A DNA stretch of 64,000 nt. Source: Aquila chrysaetos chrysaetos (taxonomy: Eukaryota > Chordata > Aves > Accipitriformes > Accipitridae). The notes beneath the pieces were generated by a model. The model worked only from the letters and a program-made list of their open reading frames with translations. It ran no database searches and had not been told where the DNA came from. The DNA lies in the NCBI RefSeq assembly GCF_900496995.4, contig NW_024470380.1, positions 19,859 to 83,858 of the forward strand, written 5' to 3'. Of the stretch, positions 12,501 through 24,500 are shown in pieces; position 1 is the first letter of the stretch; each line of letters starts with the position of its first letter. Made by a program: the position numbers and the translations under genes.

Positions 12501-15500
12501 TCAAAATGCCTGCTTGGGTAGCGCTGCCAGGGAGCAGCACACAGAAGCTAAAGCAGGCTGTAAAGTTACTACACAGTCTCCCGAAGAGCTCAGTAATTAC
12601 CACTCTTAATTCTTACCAAGACCAATAGCACCACTACTCTTTACAGGGACCAAGCAGACCAAAAAGCAGATCTGGGAAGAGAGTTTCTGACTTACAGGCT
12701 TCAGTGTCAGCAACCGCTGACATCTCCAGCCAATAGCCAGATCACCCAGCCCTGGCAAGGCTGTACGCCCACCACCTAATATTCCACCCTGGCATCAGTC
12801 CACAGCCACTGCCAACGATTGTACATACATGGATGCTGATCCACGCACAGCTATTCAAAAAGAAAGGGATCACAGCTCCTGTAATCGTGAACTTGCATAT
12901 TTGTGCAAAGACAGACAGCGGATATATCGGGTTTGTTGCATAAAGTGTGGGCCAAGAAGCTAATCACGTCTATGTGTCTCATTACACTTTTTTTCCTTGT
13001 CAAAAGGGGATAATCCACCCTTCTCCATATTCCACTGTATTTTCAAATGTAATTCAAATTGGGGCCTCCCCTGCCTTTACTAGACAAATAGACTAAATGC
13101 CAGTGAGAATGGATTTTAAATCTGTATTTTAAGCACTGGAGTAGTATAACTAGTCAAGACACAAAATAACTTACAACTGCTCACTCACTGCAATATTCCA
13201 AACAAGATGATACTACAAACTCTTTCAATTCTCTCTTTAGAAAGGTAATCAGCCTTGTTTAGACCAATCAGGTGCTGGTTCTTGGTATCTTCAGAAAAGA
13301 GACAGTAAAATAATTGTATAAGACAATCAAGACCCATCAGAACACTTTTTCATTAGGGAGGGATCATGCACCAGACTTATGTGGGGTATAGAGAGGGGGG
13401 TGGTTTCATTTGGGTTTTCCTTTACATCTTAAAGATGGATTATTACCGTAGGAAAAGTACAACAAAACAACAACAAAATGATTGAAATAGTCACATTCCT
13501 CCTTCCATGTTTAAATGCGTTTCAAGCTCATATCTATAAGCGGAACAAAATCAAACATAGATTTCTTCCTAATTTTCCAAGCTACAGAACAATAAGTACT
13601 GCACAGTAGAAAACAAGATCTAATACAAGAGGTGGCAGCTGGGATTTCATGCTGCTTAAATGTATTCACATAAAAAGATATGCAATCACAAGCAAGCATG
13701 ACTCATTTGACACTGGAGAGGCATTCTCTTTCTACCTGTGCATGAAAGGGATAGTTTCGCCATACACTGCTCCAACAACAGTGAATCAGAACTAGTAAGG
13801 GAGTCGCTGCATTTTACAGTTTGTAGCAGTCACGTTCGAAAGCAAGGCCTGGTTTTTCTCTCTGTAAAATCAGTTCAAGCAAGCCCAATGTGGCCCCACG
13901 CACCCCCTGAGATTCAGTCACCAGATTCCCAATTAAGACATGCTGAACTGGACAACTTCCACAGCACATTTCAGTCCCCAAAAGGCAACAGGGTAGCAAG
14001 ATCTTCCACTAGCGTCTAGTAAACAAGAAACAAGGAAAGCCCATGCTTGCCAGGCAATCACTTACCCTCAGACACACCAGGCAAACTCTGTCACGGAAGC
14101 ACTTGAAGATCACGACCCACAGAAGACCTTGATGAATCAAACATGCAGCCCATCATACAAAAGATGCTACTGCCTCCTAAGCCCCACTCTGCACCATAAT
14201 ATCAACAAGATCCCAAACTCAATAAAAACACTGCACTGTTTTTATTTTCTCATGTCTTTAGACAGTAATTGCAATGTACTCTCTTCTCTTCCGCTCCCCT
14301 GCACAGCTCAAGCGCACACGGGGCTTCCTTTCTTTATGAAACTAGACAATTAAAATTTACTTTGTAACAACAGTTTGTTTGGATTCCCATCTATAAAAGC
14401 CTCCAAAAATGCCACATTGTACAGTGATTGCTCTACTGGTGAAATACAAAGGTTCTGTAATGTTTATAAAGCCATTTAAACTGCATTAGCAAAACTATTT
14501 TGCTTAATTACATTTTCCAACCCTTCATGCTATACACAAGCTCACTTCTTCCAAGAGTCACCCCTACTCACGTGATCAAATCATGCCATCTGAAATGCTG
14601 TGACATTATTTTGGCATATAAAAAGGTTGAACTTATCTTGACGATGGCAACCTAAGGATTGCAGATACCCAGAATTTGCTATGAGAAGTGAAAGCTGAAA
14701 AAGAGTTAGACCTCTTGAAATTATACATTTTAAATATCAGAGGCACAAAGTGTTTAAAAGCCATTAAATACCACGGCTCACCATAAAAGAAGGATCCAGG
14801 TTCTGAAACACTTGGCCTGAATCATTTCAATGGAAATATTAAAGAATGAAAATGCCCCATGGAATTACGGGATTCATTTATATAGACTGACAAACTCACT
14901 TTATGGTAACGTGGTTTTAAATGTCAAGCAGTATAAACAAGGTATCTGAAATTACCACCTAATATCATGACTTAAACTTCAGTGCCTTCAAAATAACGAT
15001 TATATGAAGACCGATATAAGTTTGACAGACTGAGGTATAATCAAAATCACTGTAGTCAAGAGAAATTTATCCAAAGCAAAAATCATTTTATGCTTGCACA
15101 CATGTATGTTTACTATAAAAGAAAAGTAGAGCATAGGTTTTCAACAACAACCAAAAAAAAGGCTCGAAAAACACTTGGAAAAAATCAATTCTGCCACTCA
15201 CTCGGCTTCTGCTGGGCACGCCGATTTTCACATTTTGGTCAAAGATCACATGGCTTCTCTAGTTTACCTCAGTTTGAGAAAAACATGCCTCCAAGAAACA
15301 TTGGACAACTGTACATCCACATGATTAAATAAGAGGCAGGAAAACCCAGCAACAGATCTATCACACACTTTACAACACCAGCGATCACTTGCTTGCAAGC
15401 CCCTGGCCAGAATCCTTCCCCTTGGTAAAATAAATTAATGCTAGACAGTTCTCAAGACATCACATCAACAGAAAAAGGGTTAGCTCTCTCTTGCATCAAT

Positions 15501-15861
15501 AAAGCACATCATCTGACCTAAAGTGCAAGTCTTCACCACTAAACCACTTTCAGAAGAAACAGGGCCAACCTTCAAAGACATCTTCCTATAATGAGCTGTC
15601 TTTGCTGACCATTTTGACTAGTTACAGACTTTATATCTGTCTAGTTCATCATCTTTTAGGAAGGCTAATGAGGTCTGAGAAGCAAAGGACAAGACCAGCC
15701 AGTATTATTTATCGACCTCTTTTTTCACTGTTGTTCAGTACAGATACGCAGCATTGCGGAATCCTTCAGGACTGATTTCTCCCACCAATCCCACACTGCA
15801 GACTTAATCTTAAAGAGATATCCTCTCAAGGATAAACAAAGTAAACTCATATCCGTCAGAC
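9502..15861. other. non-coding DNA, one long unexplained ORF
   Basis: Mostly unique sequence without recognisable genes or repeats. The notable exception is an open frame at 11906-12628 (listed separately). Confidence 0.45.
11906..12628 (+). other. unexplained 240-codon open frame
   Basis: An ATG-initiated frame of 240 codons in a region where other frames rarely exceed 80. Its composition is rich in Ser, Thr and Pro, with no hydrophobic core, domain or motif that I recognise. No splice or promoter context supports it. Chance in a locally stop-poor stretch is the leading explanation; an unannotated coding or lncRNA exon is possible. Confidence 0.12.
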
Positions 15862-16022
15862 CTGAAAGATGTTTTCACCAATGCCTCAGGACTGTCCACT
15901 GGTGGTAGTTCATCTGCTAAGATTTCTTCAGGAGGTCTAGGGTCACTGACGATGGTTGGCTTTGGCCTTTCCTTGAGGTTGCCGGTCAGCCCACCGATAA
16001 GGGTGTTCCACAAGCAGTTTTG
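15862..16022 (-). CDS. possible conserved exon, unidentified gene
   Basis: A 53-codon open stretch on the minus strand encodes a Pro/acidic-rich, protein-like sequence including LKERPKPTIVSDPRPPEEI and ending VKTSFR. A good acceptor (a pyrimidine-rich tract ending ttttgcag) lies just upstream at about 16034, but all three frames meet a stop between it and the end of the block: this frame has a TGA at 16023-16025. Either the true acceptor is elsewhere, or the exon is broken by a one-base change. The downstream donor candidate (cag|gtctga, boundary at 15862) is weak. I do not recognise the gene. It may be a real exon of a minus-strand gene whose introns fill this part of the window, or a decayed one. 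Confidence 0.28.
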
Positions 16023-16837
16023 TCATTTAGACCCTGCAAAACCAGAGAGTCAGCAAAATACATTCATAGGCCTACTGCCCAGCCGCTCAGCAGTCTGCAA
16101 AACAAAGATGCTCTGTGATCTTTTTACCTTTGCATCACCACCAGTCTGGGATTAAGCCTGAAAACCCGAAATAAAGTTCCAAGTGGAAATAAGCACTAAC
16201 TTTCAGGTCATTCCAAGTCCAAGACCACAATGCTTCCCATAAAAAGATTTGGTTACAGAACAGGGAGTTTTCACATTTCAATAAAAACCATCCTCTCCAC
16301 ATTAACTTATAGCTTAGCATGTACTGATGTGGCTGTATTTTAAGCCAAAGAACTAACCAAAAAACAAAGTACCAAATCAATACAATATTAATCGTTGAGT
16401 TTCTTTGTGCTTAAATTACAGATCTGAGATATCACTGAAGGACTAGTATCAAACAAACATACTCCTTTTCTGTTGAAACGGCAGCTTTTCCCAGCAGACA
16501 TTCAAATGCCAAAATATTTCTATGGATGATCTTTTTACATTTATTTACAAATGTCACCAGGTGCCTCTTGCATGTCATTCAGAGAACCCATCCTCACCTG
16601 TAAGTCCAGCTCCACTGACAAAGTACAATTGGCATCCTTCAGTCAGATCTCCTCCCCACCTTTGAAGAACAGAATACGTGCCTTACTTAAATTTGATGAA
16701 CTGTATCTGTTTCACAGATTCAAAAATTTCCGGATGGCTTCTGAACAAATTAGGCACTTCTGAAAATCCCAGTGACCCTACCACACTGAACACCTGTGTC
16801 ACATTCTAACTTTCAAGTACTACAGCACATGCACGGG
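16023..16837. other. non-coding DNA, nothing recognised
   Basis: Short spacer between the exon-like block and the next LTR; no supportable feature seen. Confidence 0.45.
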
Positions 16838-17730
16838 TGAGGGTCGTGGTCTCAGCCCAGCCCCTAACAAAGCACCACGCAGCCACTTGCTCACTCCCCC
16901 CCGGCCTCGGTGGGAGGAGGAGAAAATACAAAGAAAGGCTCGTGGGTCGAGACAAGGACAGGGAGGGATCACTCCCCACTTAGGGTCACGGGCAGAAGAC
17001 AGGCTCAACGTGGGGAAGAAACAAAATCAATTTAATCTGCTACCAATCAAATCACAACAAGGCTATTAGGAAGCAAAACCCAACCTGAGAACAGCTTCCC
17101 CCCCGCCCTCCCGCCTCAGCCCCACTCCCGGTTCTCTCTCCCCAGGGGAGCAGGGGACGGGGGCTGGGGTCGGTTCCTCACCCCTTGTCTCTGCCGCTCC
17201 TTCCTCCTCGGGGGGAGGAGGACTCCGCGCTCGGCCCCTGCTCCGCCGTGGGGTGTCTCCCGCGGGAGGCAGCCCTTCACCAACTGCTCCAGCGCGGGTC
17301 CTTCCCGCGGGCTGCAGTTCCTCACCAACTGCTCCAGCGCGGGTCCCTTCCACAGACAGGGTGCAGTCCTTCAGTCACAGACTGCCTCAGCCACGGAGGC
17401 GCGGCCATTTTGGGCGGCCTCCGCTCCCCCGCTCCCCTCCACGGGCTGGGGGGGACAGCCTGCCGCCTCACCGCGTCCTCCCCCGCTCCTCCTCCTTCCC
17501 TGACCTCGGTATCCGCAGAGGGGTTCCTCTCACATCCCACTCCCCCGACTCACGGGCCGTTCCCCTCTGGAATCTGTTCTCCCAGAGGCGCGACCGCCGT
17601 CGCTGAGGGGCTCGGCCTGGGCCAGCGGCGGGTCCGGCTCCGAGCCGGGGGAGCTTCGAGCAGCTTCTCCCAGGAGCCGGCCCTGCGGCCCCTCCCCCGC
17701 AGCACAAAAACCCCGCCACAGAAACCCGAA
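16838..17730 (-). mobile_element. solo LTR, second avian ERV type (copy D)
   Basis: About 893 bp, reverse orientation. The low-coordinate end (tgagggtcgtggtctcagcc) is the reverse complement of an LTR 3' end, and the GC-rich interior contains repeated blocks of the form 'ccaactgctccagcgcgggtcc' typical of a common avian LTR. The high-coordinate end near 17700-17730 corresponds to the LTR start, though the terminal CA is mutated. Flanks acggg (16833-16837) and acggt (17731-17735) could be an imperfect 5-bp target duplication. The open frames of up to 185 codons here come from GC richness and are not genes. Confidence 0.7.
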
Positions 17731-17929
17731 ACGGTGAGTTAGCAGATCCCAAGAAGAGCAGTAAGGACTGAAGTGGGGGTTATTTCAGTCAAGAGGCTTC
17801 GCTCAACAGAGGTGCAGCAAGCATTGATCTCACAGGAGTCCAAAGTAGCAACGATGTACTTAAGAAAAGATGTACTTGAGAAGCGAATGTACTTAAGGAG
17901 TGATTTACTTAAGAAGACCACAGAGGTCT

Positions 17930-18503
17930 TGTGAAATAAGATATCCTTTGTATGTACAAGGCATGCCTTGCTAACGACTGGGCCCCTGAAAGAGAACGAA
18001 AAGACTGATAATGATAAGAAGGGAACAGCCTACCCCAGGAGGCACCGAGAAGTTGAAAAATTGCTAATAGGCACGAAGTCAGCAAAAATCTTTGATAACC
18101 GGAGGAAAGGCAAAGGCGGCAGGGGGAGATCAGACCACCGACTCAATTCCACACCAAGAGACTTACTCACCCCCCCACCCCCCCTTGAGCATGTGCTGTA
18201 GAACAAAAGAACACTTTAATTTCTTTAATACCTTTAATTCGAAGCGGGGAAACTTTAACCCAATAGAAACTGTGCGAGATAAGCGACTCCCAGTAATAGT
18301 TTGGGGGAAGAACTTTGGAAATCGAATATGTATAACTGAACTGTACAAAGTGCTTGCCCGTTTAGGCATGAGGTGTGCTAGCTTTGTGGATTACCACCTA
18401 GCCCCCAACTTTGCACAAACATGAATTGGAGTAAAATACCACTGCTCTGTGTGTATATTGGCGTTTCACACACCGGGTAAACGACCCCACTTGTGGGACA
18501 ACA
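17930..18503 (+). mobile_element. probable LTR fragment (R/U5-like end)
   Basis: The right part, about 18190-18503, looks like an LTR. It has a TATA-less promoter-like stretch, a gtaaaatacc that could be a mutated polyadenylation signal, and a terminus ending cttgtgggacaaca. I found no matching target duplication, so the left boundary is a guess and the element may be truncated or have lost its partner. No internal retroviral coding sequence adjoins it. Confidence 0.35.
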
Positions 18504-20924
18504 GTAAGACGTACCAACTCCGCTACTAGTCATTCTCCATGGGCTTCTTATCAATAAGCAAAATAAAAAAAAAATTCTGATAAATGGGGTATTTCTGAAG
18601 TCAGCAACTGATTTTTGTAATAGACTGTACAGGTAAGATTTTCAAGTATTTTCCCAGCATTCAGACTTAATTCTCCAGTAGAGACAATGAAGAAGCAAAT
18701 AGCAGACCTCACACATGGACAAAGGTTGACCTTCGTTGCAGTACACAGTAAGTACATAAGAGGAAAGCAAATAAAAGAGTTGTTATCCCACATCTCCTGA
18801 GAATCTGTCATGAGAAACCACCCTGTTAGAAGCAGCAATATCAGCTGCTACGACAGGTGATGGCAGCCTTATTTTGCTGCTTGTCTTAAATGTCTTGTGA
18901 AGTGATGACAAATCAACATGAAACTGCATGCATTATGAACAGGATTTCCTATCCTCCTCCTCATCCCTACATATTTTGTCACGTGTGTTTTTAATAATTC
19001 ATATGGTCAAAGTCATGGTCAGTTGGTGCTACGTTACCAGATGCATCCCTTTGCTCTCTGCAAACTTATTTCAGATCCCAAGCCATACCTTTCGTTCCTA
19101 ACCTTGCTGTGTGAAGCAAAAGGTGATGGAGGAGCTATCGGCACGGTTTAATTACATTTTTTCGTACACTAAGGCTTGACCCAAATCTCTTTGTAGCCAC
19201 CCGTAGTCAACTTCAGCTGGCTTTGTGACACTTAAATTGTTAGAACCTTCTGTGCTTGAAACAGTAGTAAGTAAGGCCACAAAGCCTTCCATTCTTTCAA
19301 ATTTGCATCAACTCTGTTCAGTAAGACTGAATTTCTCTAAGGGACTTTTCCAACTAAGTACTATGGTTCCTCAGTTTAGTACTGTAAATGAACTCTAAGA
19401 ACACAGGTGGACATAATGTGAGATTAAACAACTTATTAAATGTGTTCATTGCTACAGTAGCTACAGAAACCAACCAGCTAAAACAAAAAAGGCTACTATG
19501 GTGAAAGTGGTGGTGCATTTTTGTCACCTGCCTCATTTGCAACTGAAAGGAGAAAAAAGAGAGAAAGAAAAACATTTGAATTTAAATGTTACAGGAAGAC
19601 TAATGATAACAGCAGTTCTCATGCATATGAGGGAGAGAAGACTGTTCACAGTAACAGCAGCTGGATATACACATAGATATATAATACTTTTTTTAATGCC
19701 GCCAAATATATTACTTTGCATGTTTGCCTGTCTGTCTGGTTCAGTTTGACTTTCAGAGTCAGGAGGGCACACCACAGGCACCTGCAAACATTGTCTTGTC
19801 CCGCATAATAAATGAATCGCACAATTGCCCAACTTTCAAGCACCAGCCGTTAACAGTACATAGGAATACAGGATCGCAGTCATCCTTACAAATTCTGTTT
19901 TATATTGGACCGTCTTCCAGGTCCTAAATACAATGTCATTTTTCCCATTTGCATTAACGTGTACGGGAAGAAAAAAGTAAGATTATTCCACCTATAAAAG
20001 GAAATGCACTAGCAACTTTGGAAGCCCAGAGCAAAGTTAATAGCAAATCAAATGAAATTTAACAATCTGTGCAAAGGAATCCTCTGACATTTGGAACTGC
20101 ATACAGGTATCGCCTGGAATAAAAATCCTGCTTTTTTTCTGCCTCAGATTCATACTGGCATAGCTCTCAACATTTCTGTGACCCAGCCGGTATGCAGCTA
20201 GTCAAGAGCACAAACGGCTCTTTGGGGTTCTCACAATATTAAACTACAGCTGAAAAAAGAGAAGAGTTATCAAGGAGAGGAATTACCACCCATGACTTTT
20301 TATTTTTTGCAGCTAGAATAATCATGAGGAACAGCGCTGATGGGCACATAGGGAGGGGAGCATATTATAAGTGCACACGGAAACCTTGCCAATTCTTTGC
20401 TTTCTTTAAAAATGCTGTTTTCTAGAGACAAGACCAATCAAGCTACGAAAGCTCACAAAAGGATGCAAAACATGACCAGAACTGAGACTCACAGCTTCCT
20501 CGCAAGATAATGTCAACTAAACTATAATGAACTTTTTGAAGCCAGGAAAGACTTTTCATGAAATATCATTCTTCTGACAAGTCTTAAGGTTGTCAGTTTA
20601 AGTTTGGCTTTACTTAAGACCCATACCCAGTGTCACTCCAGCTTTCTCCCCCTGCTCTCCAATCTTCACCTGTTGATTAAGGTGGCTCCAGCACTCAGTG
20701 TCGTGAACAGAGGGACTCTAACAAATCCCTGCCTCATTTTGCTCCCATTAGCCAGTGGATGGTGCTCTTAAAAGACTGGTGCCTCTCCATCAGCCTGGGG
20801 AACTGGCCAGGCTAGCCCAAGCGGCCGCCCTGAGGTCTCTGGGCTCCTACAAGACACCCTTCCTTGGCTTGCGTCCATCACAGGTACCTGCAGCACAAAC
20901 CCCAGCCAAATAAGCCCTCCCGGG
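18504..20924. other. non-coding DNA, nothing recognised
   Basis: Unique sequence with only short chance frames; ends with the left target duplication (ccggg) of the next LTR. Confidence 0.5.
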
Positions 20925-21505
20925 TGTCCTAGTTTCAGCTGGGATAAAGTTAACTGTCTTCCTAGTAGCTGCTAGGTGCTATGTTTTGAGTTCAGTATGT
21001 GAAGAATGTTGATAACACCGATGTTTTCAGTTGTTGCTAAGTAGTGTTTAGACTAATGTCAAGGATTTTTCAGCTTCTCATGCCCAGCCAGTGAGAAAGC
21101 TGGAGGGGCACAAGAAGTTAACACAGGACACAGCCAGGGCACCTGACCCAAACTGGCCAACAGGGTATTCCATACCATGGGACGTCCCATCTAGTATAGG
21201 AACTGGGGAGTGGGGGCGGGGAATCGCCGCTCGGGGGACTAGCTGGGTGCCGGTCGGCAGGTGGTGAGCAATTGCACTGCGCATCATTTGTACATTCCAA
21301 TCCTTTCATTATTGCTGTTGTCAATTTATTAGTGTTATCATTATCATTATTAGTTTCTTCCTTTCTGTTCTATTAAACTGTTCTTATCTCAACCCGTGGG
21401 TTTTGCTTCTTTTTCCCGATTTTCTCCCCCATCCCACTGGGTGGGGGGGGGAGCGAGTGAGCGGCTGCATGGTGCTTAGTTGCTGGCTGGGGTTAAACCA
21501 CGACA
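20925..21505 (+). mobile_element. solo LTR, same family as A and B (copy C)
   Basis: A 581-bp solo LTR with TG...CA ends and a perfect 5-bp target duplication, ccggg, at 20920-20924 and 21506-21510. It is very similar to copy B throughout, including the 'gttgataacaccgatg' and 'aattgcactgcgcatcat' blocks. B and C form a direct-repeat pair 12 kb apart. Confidence 0.88.
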
Positions 21506-24500
21506 CCGGGACATTTGAGTGCAGAGATGCCGGAGTGACTGCGCAGAGTTAGGCAGGTCCAGAGCAGTTCATCGTTTCAGAGTCAAACCTGGCTCTGCTT
21601 GAGGTGATGGCATGGTGAAGGAGAGGCAGCAGCATCCTCCATGGGGCATGGATCAAGAGCTGGACCCAGTGAGATCAAAAACCATGCCAGAAAACACTGC
21701 TATAGCCAATATGTAAAGGTCAAGCGGCCGGGCTTTGTCTTTAACTCAGTGATGACGGTTTGCATGGGGGGTAGGCTGAGAGATCGCCTGCCGGACTGGT
21801 CCCTTCTGGGGTCCTAGGTATCTCTCCATATCGCAGCAGAGCCCGGGCAAATTCATAACATGCACTGATGTCTAAGTTGGAACGTCAAGCGGACTATTAG
21901 GTCAACTGAGGAAAGAGCCTGCTGAGGGCCTTTTAACTGCACTGTTCTCTGCTTTAGAGTATTTCCCCCACTCTGGTGGCAGACGGCACTCCCTGGTCAC
22001 CAGGGGCTTCAGGTGCACACAAGGTCTCACCTTTGTGCCACCCTCCAGCTGGATGTTGCAACAGGAGTTTCGGAGCACTCCACCCACCATCTGTGTTTGG
22101 GCAGCTCAGCTCCCAGACTCACAGCATCCAACACAACAGGTGTTGTCAACCCCCTCAAACACAAGCATCTTCCAGTTCCAGGCTGCTTAGGTTTGGTTTT
22201 GGTTGTCAGTGCCTTCCAAACATCAGACGGTGTCATATACTGAGTCATGCCCTTCCATCCGGCATACAGCCACGTGGAGCAAAGGTGCAGATGGAACAGC
22301 AAACCAATGAGCAGGACAGAAAGCACTGGGGATGCAGAACCCGCATTACTAGCAAGATTCCTGATACCAGTGAGCTAACTGCTGCCTGGGAATTGTCTGG
22401 GACCAAGGAGGTGTGCACATAGGTGAGATCTCAGGTCTGTTTAGCCCTGCCATCAAAGGGGAAGGGTTCAGAGGCAAAGAGCATTTCTGCATTTGCTCTG
22501 TGTGAAGATCTTAGAAGATTTGACTTGATGCAGTTTTTACTGTGGAAATTCTGCATATATATCCCACAGTTGTCTTACAGGAGTCTTTGGAGACACAAAG
22601 AGCTAACAGACCTACCTACGTGACACATGTAAATGAGAAAAGACTTTTTCTCCAGATGGCCTGAAATCTTCTCCACCCTGTGTTTATTCAAGTTTATTAG
22701 TAGTAATAAGCTTTTGGGAGAAAGCAGGTATGAATTAATGAAGCTAGAGAAAGAAGCTGAATTTCTGAGACAGCAAGTCACAACCCACACCAAAGACCAT
22801 TTCTGGTATTTCCAAAGATTTCCTGTACTGCTGTCTCTTCACATATGCTTATTCTCCAGCCACACTCCACCCTTGTACGCTGAAGTCTAAGCTGATTTTC
22901 ATCTCTGATTAGATGAGACTATCAGTGTGAAAACTGCAGATACTTACTTCGTTCTCCTAAGTGAGTGGGACCTTCTTCAGTTTCCATCCCACGTTTTTTT
23001 TTTTTTTTTTTTTTTTTAATACTAAACCATGCAGAGTTGAAGTTATTTTCCATTCTAACCTGCAAGCAAATAAATCTTGGTGAAGGGTACAGCAACATGC
23101 AGGTAGCTTTTAAGTAACTTCTGTTCCTTCAGAAAGACAGCCATGACAGGCAGGAGACATCATCCTGTAATCACCCCGTTAGAGCAAAACATTCACGTGC
23201 TGTCTGTGCTCTCTTGTCCAAGTAGGCAACAAAATACCAGGCCTAGCCAAATTCCTTCCATTCCAAAAGTATTATCTTGTATCGTAACTGCCTGGAAATC
23301 TCAAGAGCCTCTCACTGCAATTATAAAAATATCTTCATAGGTATGATCAGTTCTTTGATTAACGTGGATCACTCGTATGTGAGTCCACTGCATGCCCACT
23401 TCACGAGCAGGCTTCATTTTTTAAGGTCTGCCCTGTTAAACTATTTCCTACAGCTTGCCACCTTTTTTCCACTGGAGGTATCAATTTCACCAGTACGCCC
23501 CCTCAGCCAATTTAACTTTCAAAGATCCTTTGTCAAACTTCTAGTACAATGAAAAGAAAAACATACCACTTTGTAGTATTGACTTACCAAGACGGACAGA
23601 AGAACAGCACATCATCTCTATTTTGCCATTAAGGAGCTGAAAGGCTGAGAAAAGAGTCAGGTATTTTTTACCCACCAGTAAACACATTCTTTCAAGGAGA
23701 CTTCTTTTTTTTAATCAGCCAAAGGGCAGATCAGCCTAACTGTATATTTCACGCTGCTAGTAAATTCATTAGTGTTAGGAAAAGTACATTAGGTAAGGTG
23801 AGAACACAGATACGTAGATAAATTTACACTGAACATACAATCTGAATAAACTCTTCTCTAGGATTTTTCTTTTTCTTTTCTTTCTTTTCCCCTTCAATGC
23901 CACATATTTTGAACAGCATTCCTGTAAAAAAATCTTTGGATTGCCCTAACCTATCATCTCCTGGTAATCTTCTCCTTTAAACTGAGGAGAATAAAAGATA
24001 GTACTGCGACTGCTGAGACAACTGTGCCCGTCTACTTTTTACAGGCAAATCAAAGCAAGATCAACTCTGGAAACTCCAGCGCTTTTTGCTCTCGAAGACT
24101 ATAATGCCATTAGTCATTCTATAAACTTATCAAGCTTGATCTTAAGAGTAGCTTCTTTTTTGTGCTTGCCCATCTTGTGAGACTTTGCCAGAACCTGATT
24201 GCAGTGCCCGTTATGTCCTATCATTTAATTTGTGTCAAGTTATATCAATTTGTTCTTGCACCAGCAACCTCTTTCAGCTGAAGTATTTCTTTTTTCTGGC
24301 ACTTAATCCTCCTCTGACTTGGCCACGGAAGAACTGAATGCCCCTCTTCCACCATCACTTTGTGGACTAAACACACCATCATCATCTAGTTTTGCCTTAC
24401 AGAATAGGTATCTTCATATCCCCTCCCCATCTTTACTGAACCTCTCCAGTGTCAATTCATTTCCTCACCGGTACCCTATGCAAACATTAAGAGGCCTTAT

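Noticed and set aside
17185-17752. Pro/Ser-rich frames of up to 185 codons
   Set aside because: They fall inside the GC-rich LTR (copy D) and overlap on both strands.
16838-18503. LTR D and the fragment ending at 18503 as a two-LTR provirus
   Set aside because: They are of different families and opposite orientation, with no internal retroviral sequence between them.
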